This document shows, in pieces, positions 1 through 12,300 of a stretch of 64,000 bases of DNA (position 1 is the stretch's first letter; each line of letters opens with the position of its first letter). Below the pieces are notes generated by a model. The model searched no databases. It was not told the DNA's origin and saw only the letters and a list, made by a program, of their open reading frames with translations. A program made the position numbers and the translations under genes. Source of the DNA: Zantedeschia hybrid cultivar (taxonomy: Eukaryota; Streptophyta; Magnoliopsida; Alismatales; Araceae); assembly GCA_030544215.1 (NCBI GenBank), contig JARZZO010000011.1, forward strand, positions 14,866,001 to 14,930,000, given 5' to 3'.

Positions 1-61
1 CAATAAGCTGCTCATCCATCACCCCAACAGTACATACAGAGTTGGGTTCCTATAAATGCAG

Positions 62-226
62 GTGAGGCTGGGATTAAGTGTAAACGGGGAGATGAAATTT
101 TTCAAGGAAATCTCTCCTAAGGAATATGAAAAGTTGCATGAAAAGGGTTGTTTGCTTACTGAATTCCATCCTCACCTGCACTTAGAAGATCCTGATTCAT
201 ACATTAATGGTGGTGGCAGTGCGTAA
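62..226 (+). CDS. terminal coding exon of an unidentified plant gene (partial)
   Basis: A 55-codon open stretch ends in TAA at 224-226 and follows a usable 3' splice site (a T-rich stretch then TGCAG ending at 61). It encodes 54 residues starting VRLGLSVNGEMKFFKEIS and ending EDPDSYINGGGSA. The composition is protein-like: charged, with few rare residues and a phase-0 entry. There is no start codon, so the rest of the gene must lie left of the window. I do not recognise the family and assign no function. No second coding exon is visible in the first 61 bases, which look like intron. Sequence after 226 turns AT-rich, consistent with a 3' UTR. It could also be a decayed exon, since only one exon is available to judge. 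Confidence 0.5.
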   Translation: MRLGLSVNGEMKFFKEISPKEYEKLHEKGCLLTEFHPHLHLEDPDSYINGGGSA

Positions 227-1290
227 TCACGTAGGCATGTGAACCCATGGCTCCTGGCCGTCTAGCTCTCACATGCTACTTGCTACTTGGTAATGCTCCT
301 TTGGGTCTCACCACATAGTATATTAGAAAACCGAGAACAAGAATACCTCGACCTCAACTCTTAGAACACTATAATATGTCCGAAGTTTGGAATGAAGCGA
401 ATGCTGAACCAATAGAAGGGTACGGCCTTGGCAATTATATAAATGCAACTCACTTCATCGCTTCAAACTTCACAGTGGAATAGGATACATCTATATGTAT
501 ATATTTATCTATACGGGTGCTATTCTTACGGCATTGACCAAAGGCGTAGCAAGTACACGAAACAATAATGTGATAAAAATAATGTTGTCGACAAAGTTAT
601 ACAGTATCAGTATGGCTTTTCTGACAACTTGAGAGCTAAAAGAGAGAGGCTAATGGACTTCACAGAGCGGTGTATGCAAAGGAATCCTTGTCGTTTTTAA
701 GAAGCCCAAATCTTGTTCATATGCTGTCTGTATTTAACACGACACCGCCCATGTTGGTGTTGGGGGTGACTGGCTGTCGCTGGCACAGTGGCACGGCTGG
801 CATCCAACGCTGGCTCGTCAAGGTGACTGTTGGAATAGTTCTACATTGAAAAAAACATAAAATCAAAGATTGTTTAATAGATGGTTCTTATTTTACTAAT
901 AACTTTAAGATTTTAAGTTGGATGGTTCAATAATTTTAACATAGTATCAAGGTCCATAATTACGAATTGGAACGCATATCCCGTATTTGTGATCTACGTG
1001 ACAGAACTTAAAATCGACCTACACGTGTGTTTGAATGTAAAATTTTGTATTTCATTTGTTTCAAAATTATTATTCTTAAAACTGGTGAAATTGTAAAATC
1101 TATGAAATTGTATGGTTTTAAAATTAAAGAGTTTTTATTTGATTATTTGTAAAACAAAATAAGAAAATGTTACAATCTTTTTGTTTTGATTTCCAGTAGA
1201 TCTGTTTTGTAAATTAATACAAAGATATTAGCTGCCAGGTGGACAAAAACTCAGATAGAATTTTATTTTACGGTTCACCTCGGGGGGTAG
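227..1290. other. 3' flank and AT-rich intergenic DNA, nothing recognised
   Basis: Apart from a probable 3' UTR directly after the stop codon at 226, this stretch is AT-rich, with no long reading frame, no inverted repeat that I could trace and no RNA gene. Confidence 0.5.
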
Positions 1291-2095
1291 GTGATCTCAA
1301 TTCGGTAGGTGGAGCCCCCACCTAACCTTCTGTATTGTCCACCAGGTCTTCCTGGTGGAATCCTGGCCGGAATCTAGCGGATTAGAGTCGCCCCGGCGTC
1401 CTTGCTCTAGGGTAGGGGAAGCCACCGTCAGGAACTCCCCCCACCCCCCATCCAAGTGCTCTCTGCTTCGTTCTTCTGTCCCCCTTCTCACCGTCACCAC
1501 CTTCAACCTCCCCTGTTCGCCTTCTAGTTTTGTAATCGGCTAGCCCTGATCCCTCCACAACCCTTCTAGCTTCCCTTCCCCCCACCTCATCCTGCCTCCT
1601 TCCTTACCCACCACTTAGCCCATTGTCACCATCGTCCATCTCCTACCCGTGCTGCTTCTTGTTTTACAGGGCCTTCTTGACTTTGGTCGCTGATGTTGGT
1701 TGCGGTTCTTATGTTTTCTTCCTCTGTTTTGTGGACCTTCCTAGTGTGTGGTTTCTCTCCCTTTCTCTTTAGTTCATGTTGGTTTTGTAGCCCTCCCCTC
1801 ATTATGCCTCTAGGATCCCACCCTTTCCCTCTCCTCCACATCGTATCCCACCACCGGCCACCTCTGGTGGCTACAGGCAGCATATCCAAGCTTTCAGTTG
1901 CCCTTCGTGTCGGCTGTTTTGGGTGTGGACAGGTTTCGAAGCTCGCCGCCGGTACACCTACTACGCGAATGGCTGATTTGCGATCTCCTCCGGTGACCCT
2001 GCAAGCTGGACATATCAGTGCTCCTCTCCCGTTTTGTGTTTTCTTTTCTACAGATACAGAGGCATGGTTACGTTGTACGTTCGGGTATGGGCTTA
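1291..2095. other. pyrimidine-rich, GC-richer block without a recognisable gene
   Basis: The + strand is C/T-rich and therefore open in several frames on both strands, giving overlapping frames of 60-165 codons. None resembles a known protein. The block ends where the foldback MITE at 2096 starts. Short stems occur near 1301-1325 and around 1340-1370. It is probably non-coding, or old captured or promoter sequence. Confidence 0.35.
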
Positions 2096-2563
2096 GAGTA
2101 ATACTTGCTGCAATGCATGGCATTGCAATCAGTCGTGAATTGTAATGCCATGCACAGCGGTCCGATCAGTTGCTGTGCAGTACGTTCATTTTAAGAGGGA
2201 TCGGTTGAGGAGTGTTTTTTATTTTTTATTTGTTTTTTATCGATTTTTTAAATTTTTTTGAGATGTCTGATCAAAAATTTGAGAGTATATCTGGATTGTT
2301 CGGATCGGCCTCAATTCAAATATATATTTTTTTTTCAAAAAAAACTTTAGACATAAACCTCGATTTATGTGTTAAGTGTTTTTTTTAAAAAAAAAATAGA
2401 TTCGAGTCGGGGCCAACCCGAATATACTCTCGGATTTTTAATCGGACATTCTAAAAAAATTAAAAAATCCGACAAAAAAATTAGAAAGAAAAAAAAAACG
2501 TCTCCCAACCGCTCCCCCTTAAAATGAGGATTGCAATGCCATGCATTGCAGCAAATATTACTC
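2096..2563. mobile_element. foldback MITE with long inverted arms
   Basis: The left end GAGTAATACTTGCTGCAATG reappears as the reverse complement at the right end (…GCAGCAAATATTACTC, ending at 2563). The similarity continues inward for over 150 bases per arm: the AAGAGGGATCGGTTG-type segment near 2195 pairs with the CAACCGCTCCCCCTT segment near 2507, and the TGATCAAAAATTTGAGAGTATAT segment near 2268 (quoted here only in part as TTTGAGAGTATAT) pairs with ATATACTCTC near 2424. The whole 468-bp unit can fold on itself. It contains the palindromic word GCAATGCCATGCATTGC. No clean target duplication is visible, so the superfamily is open. Confidence 0.75.
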
Positions 2564-5400
2564 GTAGATTTAACATGTGTTTGGACCCGATCGAACGACT
2601 ACTGTATATGGCATTACAATCCACGTTGGATCGCAATGCCATGCATTGCAACAAGCATGCTATTGTACATGTACAAGTTCTTATGTCCTATATAAGTATT
2701 ATCTTTTGTTAAAAAAAAAAAAAAAGTTAGTTCCCTTTTACCCCTTATAATTTGATCTTCCTTCCTTATCACAGGCAAAAAGAGAAATTGGCTAGCTGCT
2801 GATCATCTGGGCACATGGTGCACACATATTGACCTGTAAATTCGTAATTGCAAGGGCTCTTTCTGCACCCGTATCAAGGTGATCCGCCTCTTACCAGGAG
2901 CATACCCCCTTACTTTGAACCTCATTTTTCGAATCATTGTGTGACCCTAAATAAGGGCTAAAGATAAATCAAGAATGTCTATTTTTATTGGTCAAATGAT
3001 TGATTCACTTTTACTCTATATCAATAAAAATATAATTGTACATAATAAAGTTTAGAGGATCTCATCTTTACTAGGAGAATATACCCTACAGGATGAAACT
3101 ATATCTTATTGAGCCAATTTTCCATGTAGTATAACTGGATCCTCTGCCTAAAAGGTTGAAGGAAATTTAATCCATCCGGCTGCAATTTACTCTAAAAATT
3201 ATGGTTATCTACAACATTATTAATTAAGTTGGAATTCGTGAAAAAAATATAAGCGAAAGTAAGATCAACAACCGTCGAAAAATTTGCAAGTTGTGTGAGA
3301 AATAGTGAAATAAATGTTATCTTTAGAATATAAATTTATTATTAAAATATAATATACATTCTAAAATATAAAATAATATGCATTTTAAAATATATAATAT
3401 AGCGCTGAGCTAATTTTTTAGAACATAATTAAAGTGTAACCTCTAAATTAATGACATATTAATTTTTATGATAAATCATGATTTATTTAAAAAATGATTT
3501 GAGATGGAACAATCTGATTAAATTGTGATTTTATTTAAGAAAACAAAGATTTATGTTACAAATGCAGCTAGATTTGAGTGACTGGCCTGAGAGGAAAAAC
3601 CTAGTCATTAATGCCACTAAATATTTGCTAGTAGGTTTGCAAGCTGACTTGGAACCAAAGTCAGGACAGATTTGCTCCGGGTTCCTATTTCATAATTAAC
3701 GGAATATATTAATAGTGTTGTCAAAAATCTATCTACTACTATATAATGGAAGAGTATTGTTCATCAACTGGTTCTCTAAAAATGTTTTGGTTTACCTTGT
3801 ATGCTCTAATTGTTTAAACTCTGTCTACCTGGTTCACCTCAACTTGTTTGCTATTTCCGATTCACCTTTTGAATATGGTTGTTCACTTATATGTCATCTA
3901 CTTCTCATCGCTCCCGCTCTGTCTATATATAGTTAATCAAATATATTTTTGATTCATGTATTAAATTTATGTATTAAAATTTTAAAATAAAAATCTTATA
4001 TAAGTCTATGAGACAGGGAAAGGCGAGGACCACTTTCTTCCATTATAAAGAAGTCTATGACAGAGACAGAGGAAAAGTATGAAATCTTGGAGGTGTTATA
4101 ACGAGCTAATCAAACACCATTTCGCGCCCACCTTAAATTGTTAAGTGGAGTAGGTATCACTATTTTAAATATATGCTTAATTTTGCCTCTCTTCAATGTA
4201 AGACTATTCTAACATATACATATACACAGAGGATTAAGGTTCGAATCTAGATGAAGTCCAATATTTTCTGTCAATAGGTAATTGATCCTTAGATTCAATC
4301 TCCGCTTAAATAAGTATCCAACCACCAAGTTATTGACAAGAAATAAGTATCTAAAATTTCCATCCCTACAAATATAATGAAATATATATATATATATATA
4401 TATATGAATGTCTCTGAAACGCATAGACGCTAATCTTTAAAAACTGAATATACCATATAAGTTCATGCAATTTGCAGTCATTTAAGAAAGAAATAAAAAT
4501 ATTGGCATAAAAATAAATAAAAATATGTAAAATGATTTAAGTACTCTTTAAAATAATGGAAAATTTAAAAAACAAAGAGAGAAAAAGGAGTTCTAGTTCT
4601 AATATGCTACTGTGGTTAGAATGGTTTGTCACTCATCGACTCAAGTGCACCAGCTCATCCATCGTGTGTGTGAGAGAGAGAGAGAGAAGAGAAGTATATA
4701 GGTTATTTCTTAACTTAGTTAATATTAACTTAGTTTTAGAATATGAAAAGGTGGATAATAAAGATTAATAACTAAAAGAACAAAACATATGAAAATTCAA
4801 ACTTAAACATGCTAGATACTATAACTTGTTCATAATTTATTACCAGAAATAGAAGTCCAAAAAGCTCAAAAATCCTGTTGACATATGAGTGCAGATGGGC
4901 CACATGGCCCGCTTATTCCCGTGGAGACAAAAGCAGAGCAGCGCAACTTGCGGCGGCAGCTAATGGTCACATATTTACAGTGTGATTTTTAAGTGGAAGA
5001 GATTCGAATCATGCGAATTTCTTTATTAAAAATAATTTTACATCAAGTATAATTTTTTTGCCTAATTAAATTATAATTTTAAATCATTTTAACGACTGAA
5101 GATAGTAAGTTTACGAGTCACATCAAATACATAATATATAAGTATCTGATAAGAGTTGAACATGTGACCTCTTCAAATTAATGACTAGGTTTTAAGTGCT
5201 ATGCTCATTTTGCTCCTCTGCGTATTAGTAAAATGATCTCCACTAATATAATATTCTAAAAAGGATAAAATATACATGGTCAGAGGTTATACAGTATACG
5301 ATACTCTCATAATAAAAATAAAAAAAAGTTCCTACTGTCAAGCCTATCATTACTTATGTCATTTATAGGTTATGACATTTAATAATAAAATAATAAAAGA
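2564..5400. other. AT-rich intergenic DNA
   Basis: No gene is seen. A second short inverted unit with the same GCAATGCCATGCATTGC word lies at about 2615-2655, probably a fragment of the MITE family at 2096. A (TA)n tract lies at 4383-4405 and a (GA)n tract near 4672-4690. The frames present are short and composed of low-complexity AT codons. Confidence 0.5.
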
Positions 5401-5405
5401 GAATT

Positions 5406-5785
5406 TTGTATATATACCCCCTGTGAACAACCATATTTGTGTATATACTGCTAACTACTACATATTGTTATAAATATCTCTAAAACTTTAAAAAAAATAC
5501 AGTTATATTCCCTCCATCAAATGACATGAAATCAAATAAAAAAATACATATATACTTCTAAATTTCCTAAGATTTTGTATACATACCCCTAAATTCACTA
5601 GAATTTCGTATATGTGCTCTTATCTTTATTAGAATTTATGGAGTCTTTTTGACATATTCGATTAAGAGTTCACAATATTTTGATGAAGGAATAAAACTGT
5701 TAATTTTCAAAAGATTTTAGAGGTATTTATAACAATATATAAGAGTTATAGGTATACATATATAACATAGGTTTTTTGTACACAT
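5406..5785. mobile_element. MITE with long terminal inverted repeats (Mutator-like)
   Basis: The arm around 5421-5490 (core ATATTGTTATAAATATCTCT) is the imperfect reverse complement of the arm around 5708-5780 (core AGAGGTATTTATAACAATAT). The matching region is about 70 bases or more per arm. The short interior carries repeated GAATTTTGTATATATACCC-like words. Exact ends and target duplication are not clear, so the Mutator-like label rests only on the long arms. Confidence 0.5.
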
Positions 5786-5929
5786 GAGACTGCACTAGTT
5801 TGATTACATAATAAAAAATAGGGGTGTGCATAAGTCTGTTCAAACCGAAAAATCGAACGAAATTGAGTAATTCGATTCAATTTGAAATTAAGCTCGATTC
5901 AAAAAATGACCATCCTTGCAGATGGCTGG

Positions 5930-6445
5930 TAGGGCTGTAAACGGATCTGCACATTATCTAGATCTGCTTCGAATGTGTATCCGAATTTGCAGATAATATT
6001 CGAAATGAGTATCCGACGAATCATAAACGGATATCCGTTTTATGATTCGTGAGATAAATAGAGTGATAACGGAAACTCTATATTCGCTCCGCTGGATATC
6101 CGGTTTGCAAGGAGATTTAAAAGTAGCCGTTAGATGCGGTTCATATGTATTGTATTAAACATATTGGAACCTTAACCCTCTCCCAGCAGTTTCTTACTCT
6201 TTACTCTGTCCGCCTCATTTTGAATATTAAACATATTCGAAATTAGTGTTTAAAATATTAATTTTTTGGCACATATATCAAATTATATATATTTATAATT
6301 TTGTAAAATTTAGACAAATATTATATTCTATAAAAATTAAATATAAATATTTGAATATTATTTGTATCCGTTTCGAATCCGAAGAATATATCTATTCGTT
6401 CTGTATGTCATTTGTAAATGAGGCGGATACAGATTATCCGTTTAC
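5930..6445. mobile_element. hAT-like non-autonomous element, right end uncertain
   Basis: It starts TAGGGCTGTAAACGGATC, the form of terminus seen in the bounded hAT MITE at 47628, and closes with ATCCGTTTAC near 6436-6445. Internally it is rich in ATCCG/CGGAT words in both orientations. The right-hand sequence continues CGTAAACGG rather than AGCCCTA, and no 8-bp duplication is visible, so the right terminus is probably decayed. Another TAGGGGTGTGCATAAG-type terminus starts near 5819, possibly a further fragment. Confidence 0.5.
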
Positions 6446-6584
6446 CGTAAACGGATGGACGCGGAATGGGCCGGATGGTCCCAGCGGCGGAGGCATATTT
6501 AAATGTAGAAACTGGATCCGATGTGTGCGGCCGCGGAGCCTTTACTGAGCGCGCTGCCGTTCATTTAATTTGTAGGCGGCGGCG

Positions 6585-6667
6585 ATGCAGAATCCTCCTC
6601 CAGGGATGTGGCCGCCGTGTCGTCCGCCGGAAGCCCGGCCCGCACGCCATGAGGACACCATCACCGG
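6585..6667 (+). other. possible orphan first exon in a GC-rich block
   Basis: Within a GC-rich island (about 6450-7085) an ATG at 6585 opens a Pro/Arg-rich reading (MQNPPPGMWPPCRPPEARPA…). It runs to a GG|GTAATG donor-like site at 6667, and an in-frame TAA follows if it is not spliced. No downstream exon was found and no family is recognised. It may be a captured or decayed gene start, or chance in GC-rich DNA. Confidence 0.2.
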
Positions 6668-7085
6668 GTAATGATGAGATGATCTCTCGTCACGCCTCTC
6701 TCTCCCCTCCCCATGAGGGATTAGAGAAGAAGAAAACAACAAAAGGCAGAGCTGAGCTGCTGTTATGATGGTCAGCAGCAGCGAGTGGTGTGGTCCGCTC
6801 CTCACAGAGAGTGGTGCAGTGTTACAGGCTACAGCGTGCAGGGAGGCGTGTCATCGATCACGGGAGGGGGGGAGGAATAGGATCAGAGGCGTGCAGTACT
6901 GGGAATGGACTCTGTTGTCGCGGCGCTTCCGCCGGAATGTTCCCGGCGAGAGCTCCCGTTCCTCCCCTCCCCTTCACGTCCGTGCCGTTGGAACTCGGCA
7001 AGATGGCGACGTGACGAGCTGGTCGCACGCACGAGGGAGTGAAGTGAGAGCTACATGCCGCCTGTTGGGGGGAAGGAGACGTGAT

Positions 7086-8880
7086 GGGTGCCAAATCTCC
7101 TGCTCCTTGGCACAATGTACCCAACTAATGCAAAGGCATCACAATTATAAACTCACCTGTGTTTGTTGTAAGCTCAATCTTTATCATAACACGAGTTTGA
7201 ATAATTAAAAAGAAATTTGTCTTAAACTCACTCCAGTTTATCATAAGCTCGAGATCTTCTCATGGAATGTAAACTTACTCGGACCTTGTATCAATGCAAC
7301 TTGAAAGGAAAACATACGTTGAGTTATCATATAAATGCATCTAAGATAAAATCGGTAATCATAACTGCATTCTCTTAAGCTCATATTCGATTATCTTGTG
7401 TAGACTCATGTCCAAATAAGCTTACGAAAAATTGTGTCTACAGGGAGATTTTGGGTTTGTGGTAAATTTGAGTTAATCCACAATAAAATTATTTTTAATT
7501 ATCCAAGCTAAGATTATCATGGAAAATGAGCTAATAATAACAAGCCGTTAGAGTTGGCTTCCGTTGGATAGACCTATTAGAGAGATCCCTCCAAACTCAC
7601 TTACACATGTGATGAAATAACTAAAAATATGTTTACCATAAATAATTTTATAGTTTCACCCATTATCTTCTTTAATTTGCGCCCAAACAAGGCTAAAAAG
7701 GACCATAAGTTTCAACAGACCAGGTCCCCCCAAAACACTGCGCAATGAGGTGTTGTCACCGTCACGTGGCGCTCGGATTAGTCCGCCAAAACTCACTTTT
7801 TTCTACGCTGGGATCCTCCCGCTTTGTCGCGCCCTTTGTCGCGACTGGAAGGTGAGCTTACCGAGGCAGACAGCATGCCACAACAAAGACGTCCAGCGGA
7901 CTCCAACCCCACCCGCCACCCTCATGTTTCGCTTTCCACTCTGGCCTCGTCAGCTTCGCCTCTGCCCGTCCGATTCCCCTTGGCCGTCTGATCTGTGCAT
8001 TTCTAACAGTAACGATCAACGTCTGATCGCAAATCTCAGAGTTGTTTTTGATGCATCGTGATTTGTGTCTGGCAGTTGTTCACGCCCCTGTCCACTTTCC
8101 CTCTGGTCAACCATTCGATATTCCCGTTTTATGCTTTTAGTTTATATCTAACAAATAAATTTGTGGATAAGCTAGGAAAATCCTTTTTTAAGCTAGGCAT
8201 AATTCTAAACTCAAATTATTTTTTTAGAAAAATAACTACACAGACCTAGAAACATAACAGGCACGCCCATGGCCAAATAGTAAGAAAAATTTTAACTCTC
8301 ATTAACTCGAACCTATGACCTCTCGAAAAAAAGTCAAAGAATAAAGTCAACCATCCTATTCAGTTTGTTTTGTTGGAAAAACACTGACGTGGTTACCATA
8401 AGCACGCACAGAAACATGTTCAAAGGAATTTAGAACATTTTAGTCCAAGTTAGCAGTAAAACAGTAATGTGTCTAGGACTAAAATAAGTATATTTAAATA
8501 TATGATGGACTTAATACAATTATTATGTCCTATGTCCTCCTTGATGATAAAAAATAAGTCTAAAATATGATGGTTTATTCAAGTTATCCGAGTTTGTTCA
8601 TTTTAACTGTTAGGATCCCTTATTTCGAGTAAGGTGACTTATTCTGAGCTAATAAAATAAATAATTTAATCAAAATTTTAAATTATTTGTTATAATAAAA
8701 ATATTTATTAATCAAATATATTTTATGTACTTTATTTTAAATTTTATTTAATTCATATTTCTTATTCTTGATTGAAGTTGTCAACTCGAAAAGCCTCTTA
8801 TTTGGATATCTGCAATCTCAGATTGTTTAGGCTAACGAACAAGTAGAAACGAATCTGAAACTCAACTCACTTACTAGTCC
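7086..8880. other. intergenic DNA, no gene recognised
   Basis: This is mostly AT-rich. A GC-richer piece at about 7740-8060 contains a CACGTG-type word (GTCACGTGGCGC near 7762) and a frame of about 100 codons that resembles nothing known to me. No RNA gene is seen. Confidence 0.45.
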
Positions 8881-9560
8881 CTAGAGCACTTATTGATAAG
8901 GAATTGTGATGTAGGGAAAAGAGAATCCATTTACCATAAAGTTTAATGGAACTGGAAATTAAGCTTATTCTGAGGTCTAAATTTACATAAATTGATCATG
9001 ATGGAGTAAGCCGAAATGGACCTAAGTAAATGGGCCGAAGGACAGGGCTAAATTCATCGAGTAAATCAAGGACCGAGTGGACCGAGGGGCGAGAGCCTCC
9101 CTGACTCGGCCTAGTCCAAAGTTGGAAGGGACGTAGGCCTTCGACTCAATAATGAAGAAAGGCCTCCAATGTTTTGAGAATACGTGCCCTCGTATTTATG
9201 AATAGTCTTACATCATCTGTCATAAAGAAAGTTTTTCCACCTACTCTCTATAAATAAAATACTACTTATATAAGAAAAGGTAAGTGAGATAAGCCTTCTT
9301 TTTCCTTTCAACACATCATTATCCTTTTCCAAATAACTGACTTGATTGTCGGAAAGGACTCCCCTGAGACCACACCTGGAGCCCTTGCTAATGGAGCTTC
9401 TTCTTCTTGCAAGTGCCTCTCAGTCCCGAATCCCTCTCGGTCGCGGATCTTCTTCAGGGGTTTGGATAACGCGTCTGAGAATCCTTGAATGCTTCGGCTT
9501 CATCAGCACAATATTTATAAAACTAATAACAAATCGGACACGAACTAAATAAATATGTTT
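8881..9560 (+). mobile_element. probable LTR-retrotransposon LTR remnant
   Basis: The segment has the layout of a plant LTR: a G/A-rich U3-like part with CGAG/GGCC words (9005-9130), a TATA box (CTCTATAAATAAAA near 9246), then a C/T-rich R/U5-like part with CTGACTTGATTGTCGGA (9339-9355). That phrase style is common in Gypsy-type LTRs of monocots. No flanking gag/pol and no second copy is visible, so it would be a solo or fragmentary LTR. The ends are not defined. Confidence 0.4.
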
Positions 9561-10630
9561 AAGTTTGAAATTATGAGATCCAGGACACTCTGGTATGGGG
9601 TTTACACCCGGTTTTGACAGCTTTTTTTTAATGGAAGTGCGTTTTTAACAGCCTTGTTAGGACTACTTGGCTATCTGTTATGCCCTTTCCAGGCTTCTAC
9701 TTTGGCCGATCCTCGTTAGAATAATGCTGCACTATACACCTTGGTAGGGTAAAAAAGTTTGGGAGGTGTTCCAGCCCCTGGTAACTCTTCAGAAAGAGGC
9801 CCCCAAAAGGAAAAAGTACAGATTTGGTAAAGGCTCTTTACAGCTGGATCTTGTGTCGTCCCAGATTTGAATTTGTCTTTTCCTGAACATCTATGCACCA
9901 AAAAATGTCAAATTTTGTGGAGAAAATATAAATGATTTTTTTTTTCAAATTTTCTTTCCTAAATGGCACTCTCTAAATATTTCTAGAATATAAGTTATAT
10001 TACAGGTTTGCAAGCTCTTCTGAAGGCATAACACGTTCTTGGCATTCGCTGAGAAGGTCACATCATAATTGTTTGGGCTTGAAAAATTGAAATTTTCAAC
10101 GTGCAACTTAAAAACGAAATTGATGCAGCATAGAATAAGTGACGTACTATAGAATAAGGTCGCCTTTTTTGGTAGATCAGCTATGCACTCTAGTATCCAT
10201 CACTATTTATATGGCCACACGCAATGCCATGCCTTGCTTTATTTGGTAAGGCTTTTAATCGAGTATATATTTAACTATTTTTAGATTTTCATTCAGTTAT
10301 TTTAAGAGAAGAAATTCAGACTTAGTAGATAATATGTTGTTTTGTTAGTTTTCAAAAAATTTACACAAAACTTATAAATTAAAGTTTTTTTTTAATTTAT
10401 AGAAAAATTATTAGGTAAGATTTGACTTTTATACCTAATATAGATAACTTATAATTATTCATACTCAATACTTTTCATTTAAAAGTGAAAGTCAAAAATA
10501 ACTTCTACCTGCAAGTTGATATGGTGAATGGAACTGCGATCTAGAAACAAGTTTACAAATATTATGTCCAAAAAAATTAAAAGTATTTTATTATAATAAT
10601 ATGTACACTATTCAAGAAAAGAGGGAAATT
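9561..10630. other. AT-rich intergenic DNA, nothing recognised
   Basis: No supported coding frame is seen. The word GCAATGCCATGCCTTGC at about 10222 resembles the palindrome of the MITE at 2096 but stands alone. Confidence 0.5.
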
Positions 10631-10920
10631 GTTGAAGTTATTGGGCCATCCAATTCAAAACTTTAAGGCCATGAGTAGAGTAGGCACCATCTTTTAAATA
10701 CTTTTTGATTTTGTCATTTTTTCAATACATGATTATTCTAACACGCCCCTTCACGTGCAGGTCGATTTTAGACTCAATTACGTGAACCACAAATACTGAT
10801 ATCATGTTGAAGTTATTGGGCCATCCAACTCAAAACCTTAAAGCGATGAGTGAATAGATACTATATTTTAAACACTTTTTGATTTTGTCGTTTTTCCAAT
10901 ACATGACTATTCTAACATAA
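10631..10920. repeat. 174-bp tandem duplication
   Basis: GTTGAAGTTATTGGGCCATC starts at 10631 and again at 10805. Both units continue with near-identical text (AACTCAAAAC…TTTTTGATTTTGTC…CAATACATGA…TATTCTAACA). The second copy breaks off about 115 bases in. The wording looks like retroelement-derived sequence, but no protein is present. Confidence 0.75.
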
Positions 10921-11723
10921 ATCATGGTTGACAGGGCAAAGTGGATCTTGTCAGGGAAAGGGTATCTTGTGTAGAGCAACCTTTTATTCTCTATGATAAA
11001 AAGAGAAAAATTATAAAGTTGCTTGCAAGGAAAGAAGAAAAGCTTAAACGTCTAAAATTCCAAAAAACGTAGTAGTCAACCGGCATCTCTCTTCTTCTTT
11101 TATTTTTTTTATTTTTTATTTTTGGTCACAGGCATCTCTCTCATCCACGCTTAAAATTCTCGACAATAATGGGGTGCACCTGGATAGAAACTTTGCAACG
11201 CTAGCTTTAGGGAAGAATCTATCCTAGAAAACTTCAGATGTACAACTCTTTCCTTTTCTAATTTACATACATGGCCTATTTGCTGCACATTTATCTAAAA
11301 TGATTAGAACATTTTCTAAATTTTTGTGCAAATAAAAAAAATCTTGTACATGCAGAAAAGTTCTCATGTATACGTACATCTATGAAACTTACTGGACTTT
11401 CTTCTTATTTTGGAATAAACCCTCTACAAAAAATGAATACTTCCTTAACTTACTTCGTCACAAGCTTTTGATGGTAGAATGAGCTGGCGGAACAACTTAC
11501 CAATGTATCTTCTGAATTTCATTCTCTGAATTAGAGTATGATTTTACTTTCATGGGATAGCAATGAATTAGCTATTTCACCAGAAAAAATAGGTGTGACA
11601 TTGACATTCACTTATATCTCGAGAGTAAGAATACATTCTAATCTTGAGGGAACGAGATTTAGAAGATTTCATCTCGGGTGAAGATAATATCGAGTTATTT
11701 ATTTTAGCAATGATTATACATGA

Positions 11724-11763
<40 letters not shown>

Positions 11764-12300
11764 GATTTTATACACTACACATGAAATTCTTCAGACTTAT
11801 CCACCAAAAACCCTAATTATTCAACCAATTTTGAAATCTAGCTTCCTTTTTTTTCCCTACTTCTACATGTTATCCGGAAAACCCTTATGTAAAACCTCTT
11901 TGATCAATCATTTTGCACAAAGCACCCTCAAAAAGAATATTTCCAACTCCCCTGTGATATAGCCATTTAGGTTTATGCTCCTCATATGCTTCCAAGTTCC
12001 AACCCTCCCTGCCACCTGCGACCTCTTTATGAGAGAAGTACCAAAAACCACAAATTGGAAGCACACCATTAATGTGGTAACCAACACACCGCCATAATGT
12101 CCTCCTCATTTGACATTCCGCTCCTCACCTCCCGATGCCAAACACCAACTGCCAAAACAGCCCCGGATCTGATATTACGACCCCCTTTTTGTTCTTCCCT
12201 TCCAGAAACCTCTGTCACCAACATAACTCTACTCCGCACCAATAGTCGTCCTCCGAAGCGTAAGCATTTGGATTTCGAGAGTGAATGTATCAACGTCCTC
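10921..12300. other. intergenic DNA with a TA microsatellite
   Basis: No gene is recognised. A (TA)n run lies at about 11724-11760. The frames around 11890-12310 on both strands overlap each other and resemble no known protein. Confidence 0.45.

Noticed and set aside
1355..2145. Multiple frames of 62-165 codons on both strands
   Set aside because: Open because of pyrimidine bias, no domain or splice context, and partly inside the MITE.
10631..10920. Possible CRISPR-like direct repeat
   Set aside because: Only two copies of a long 174-bp unit and a plant nuclear context. It is a plain tandem duplication.
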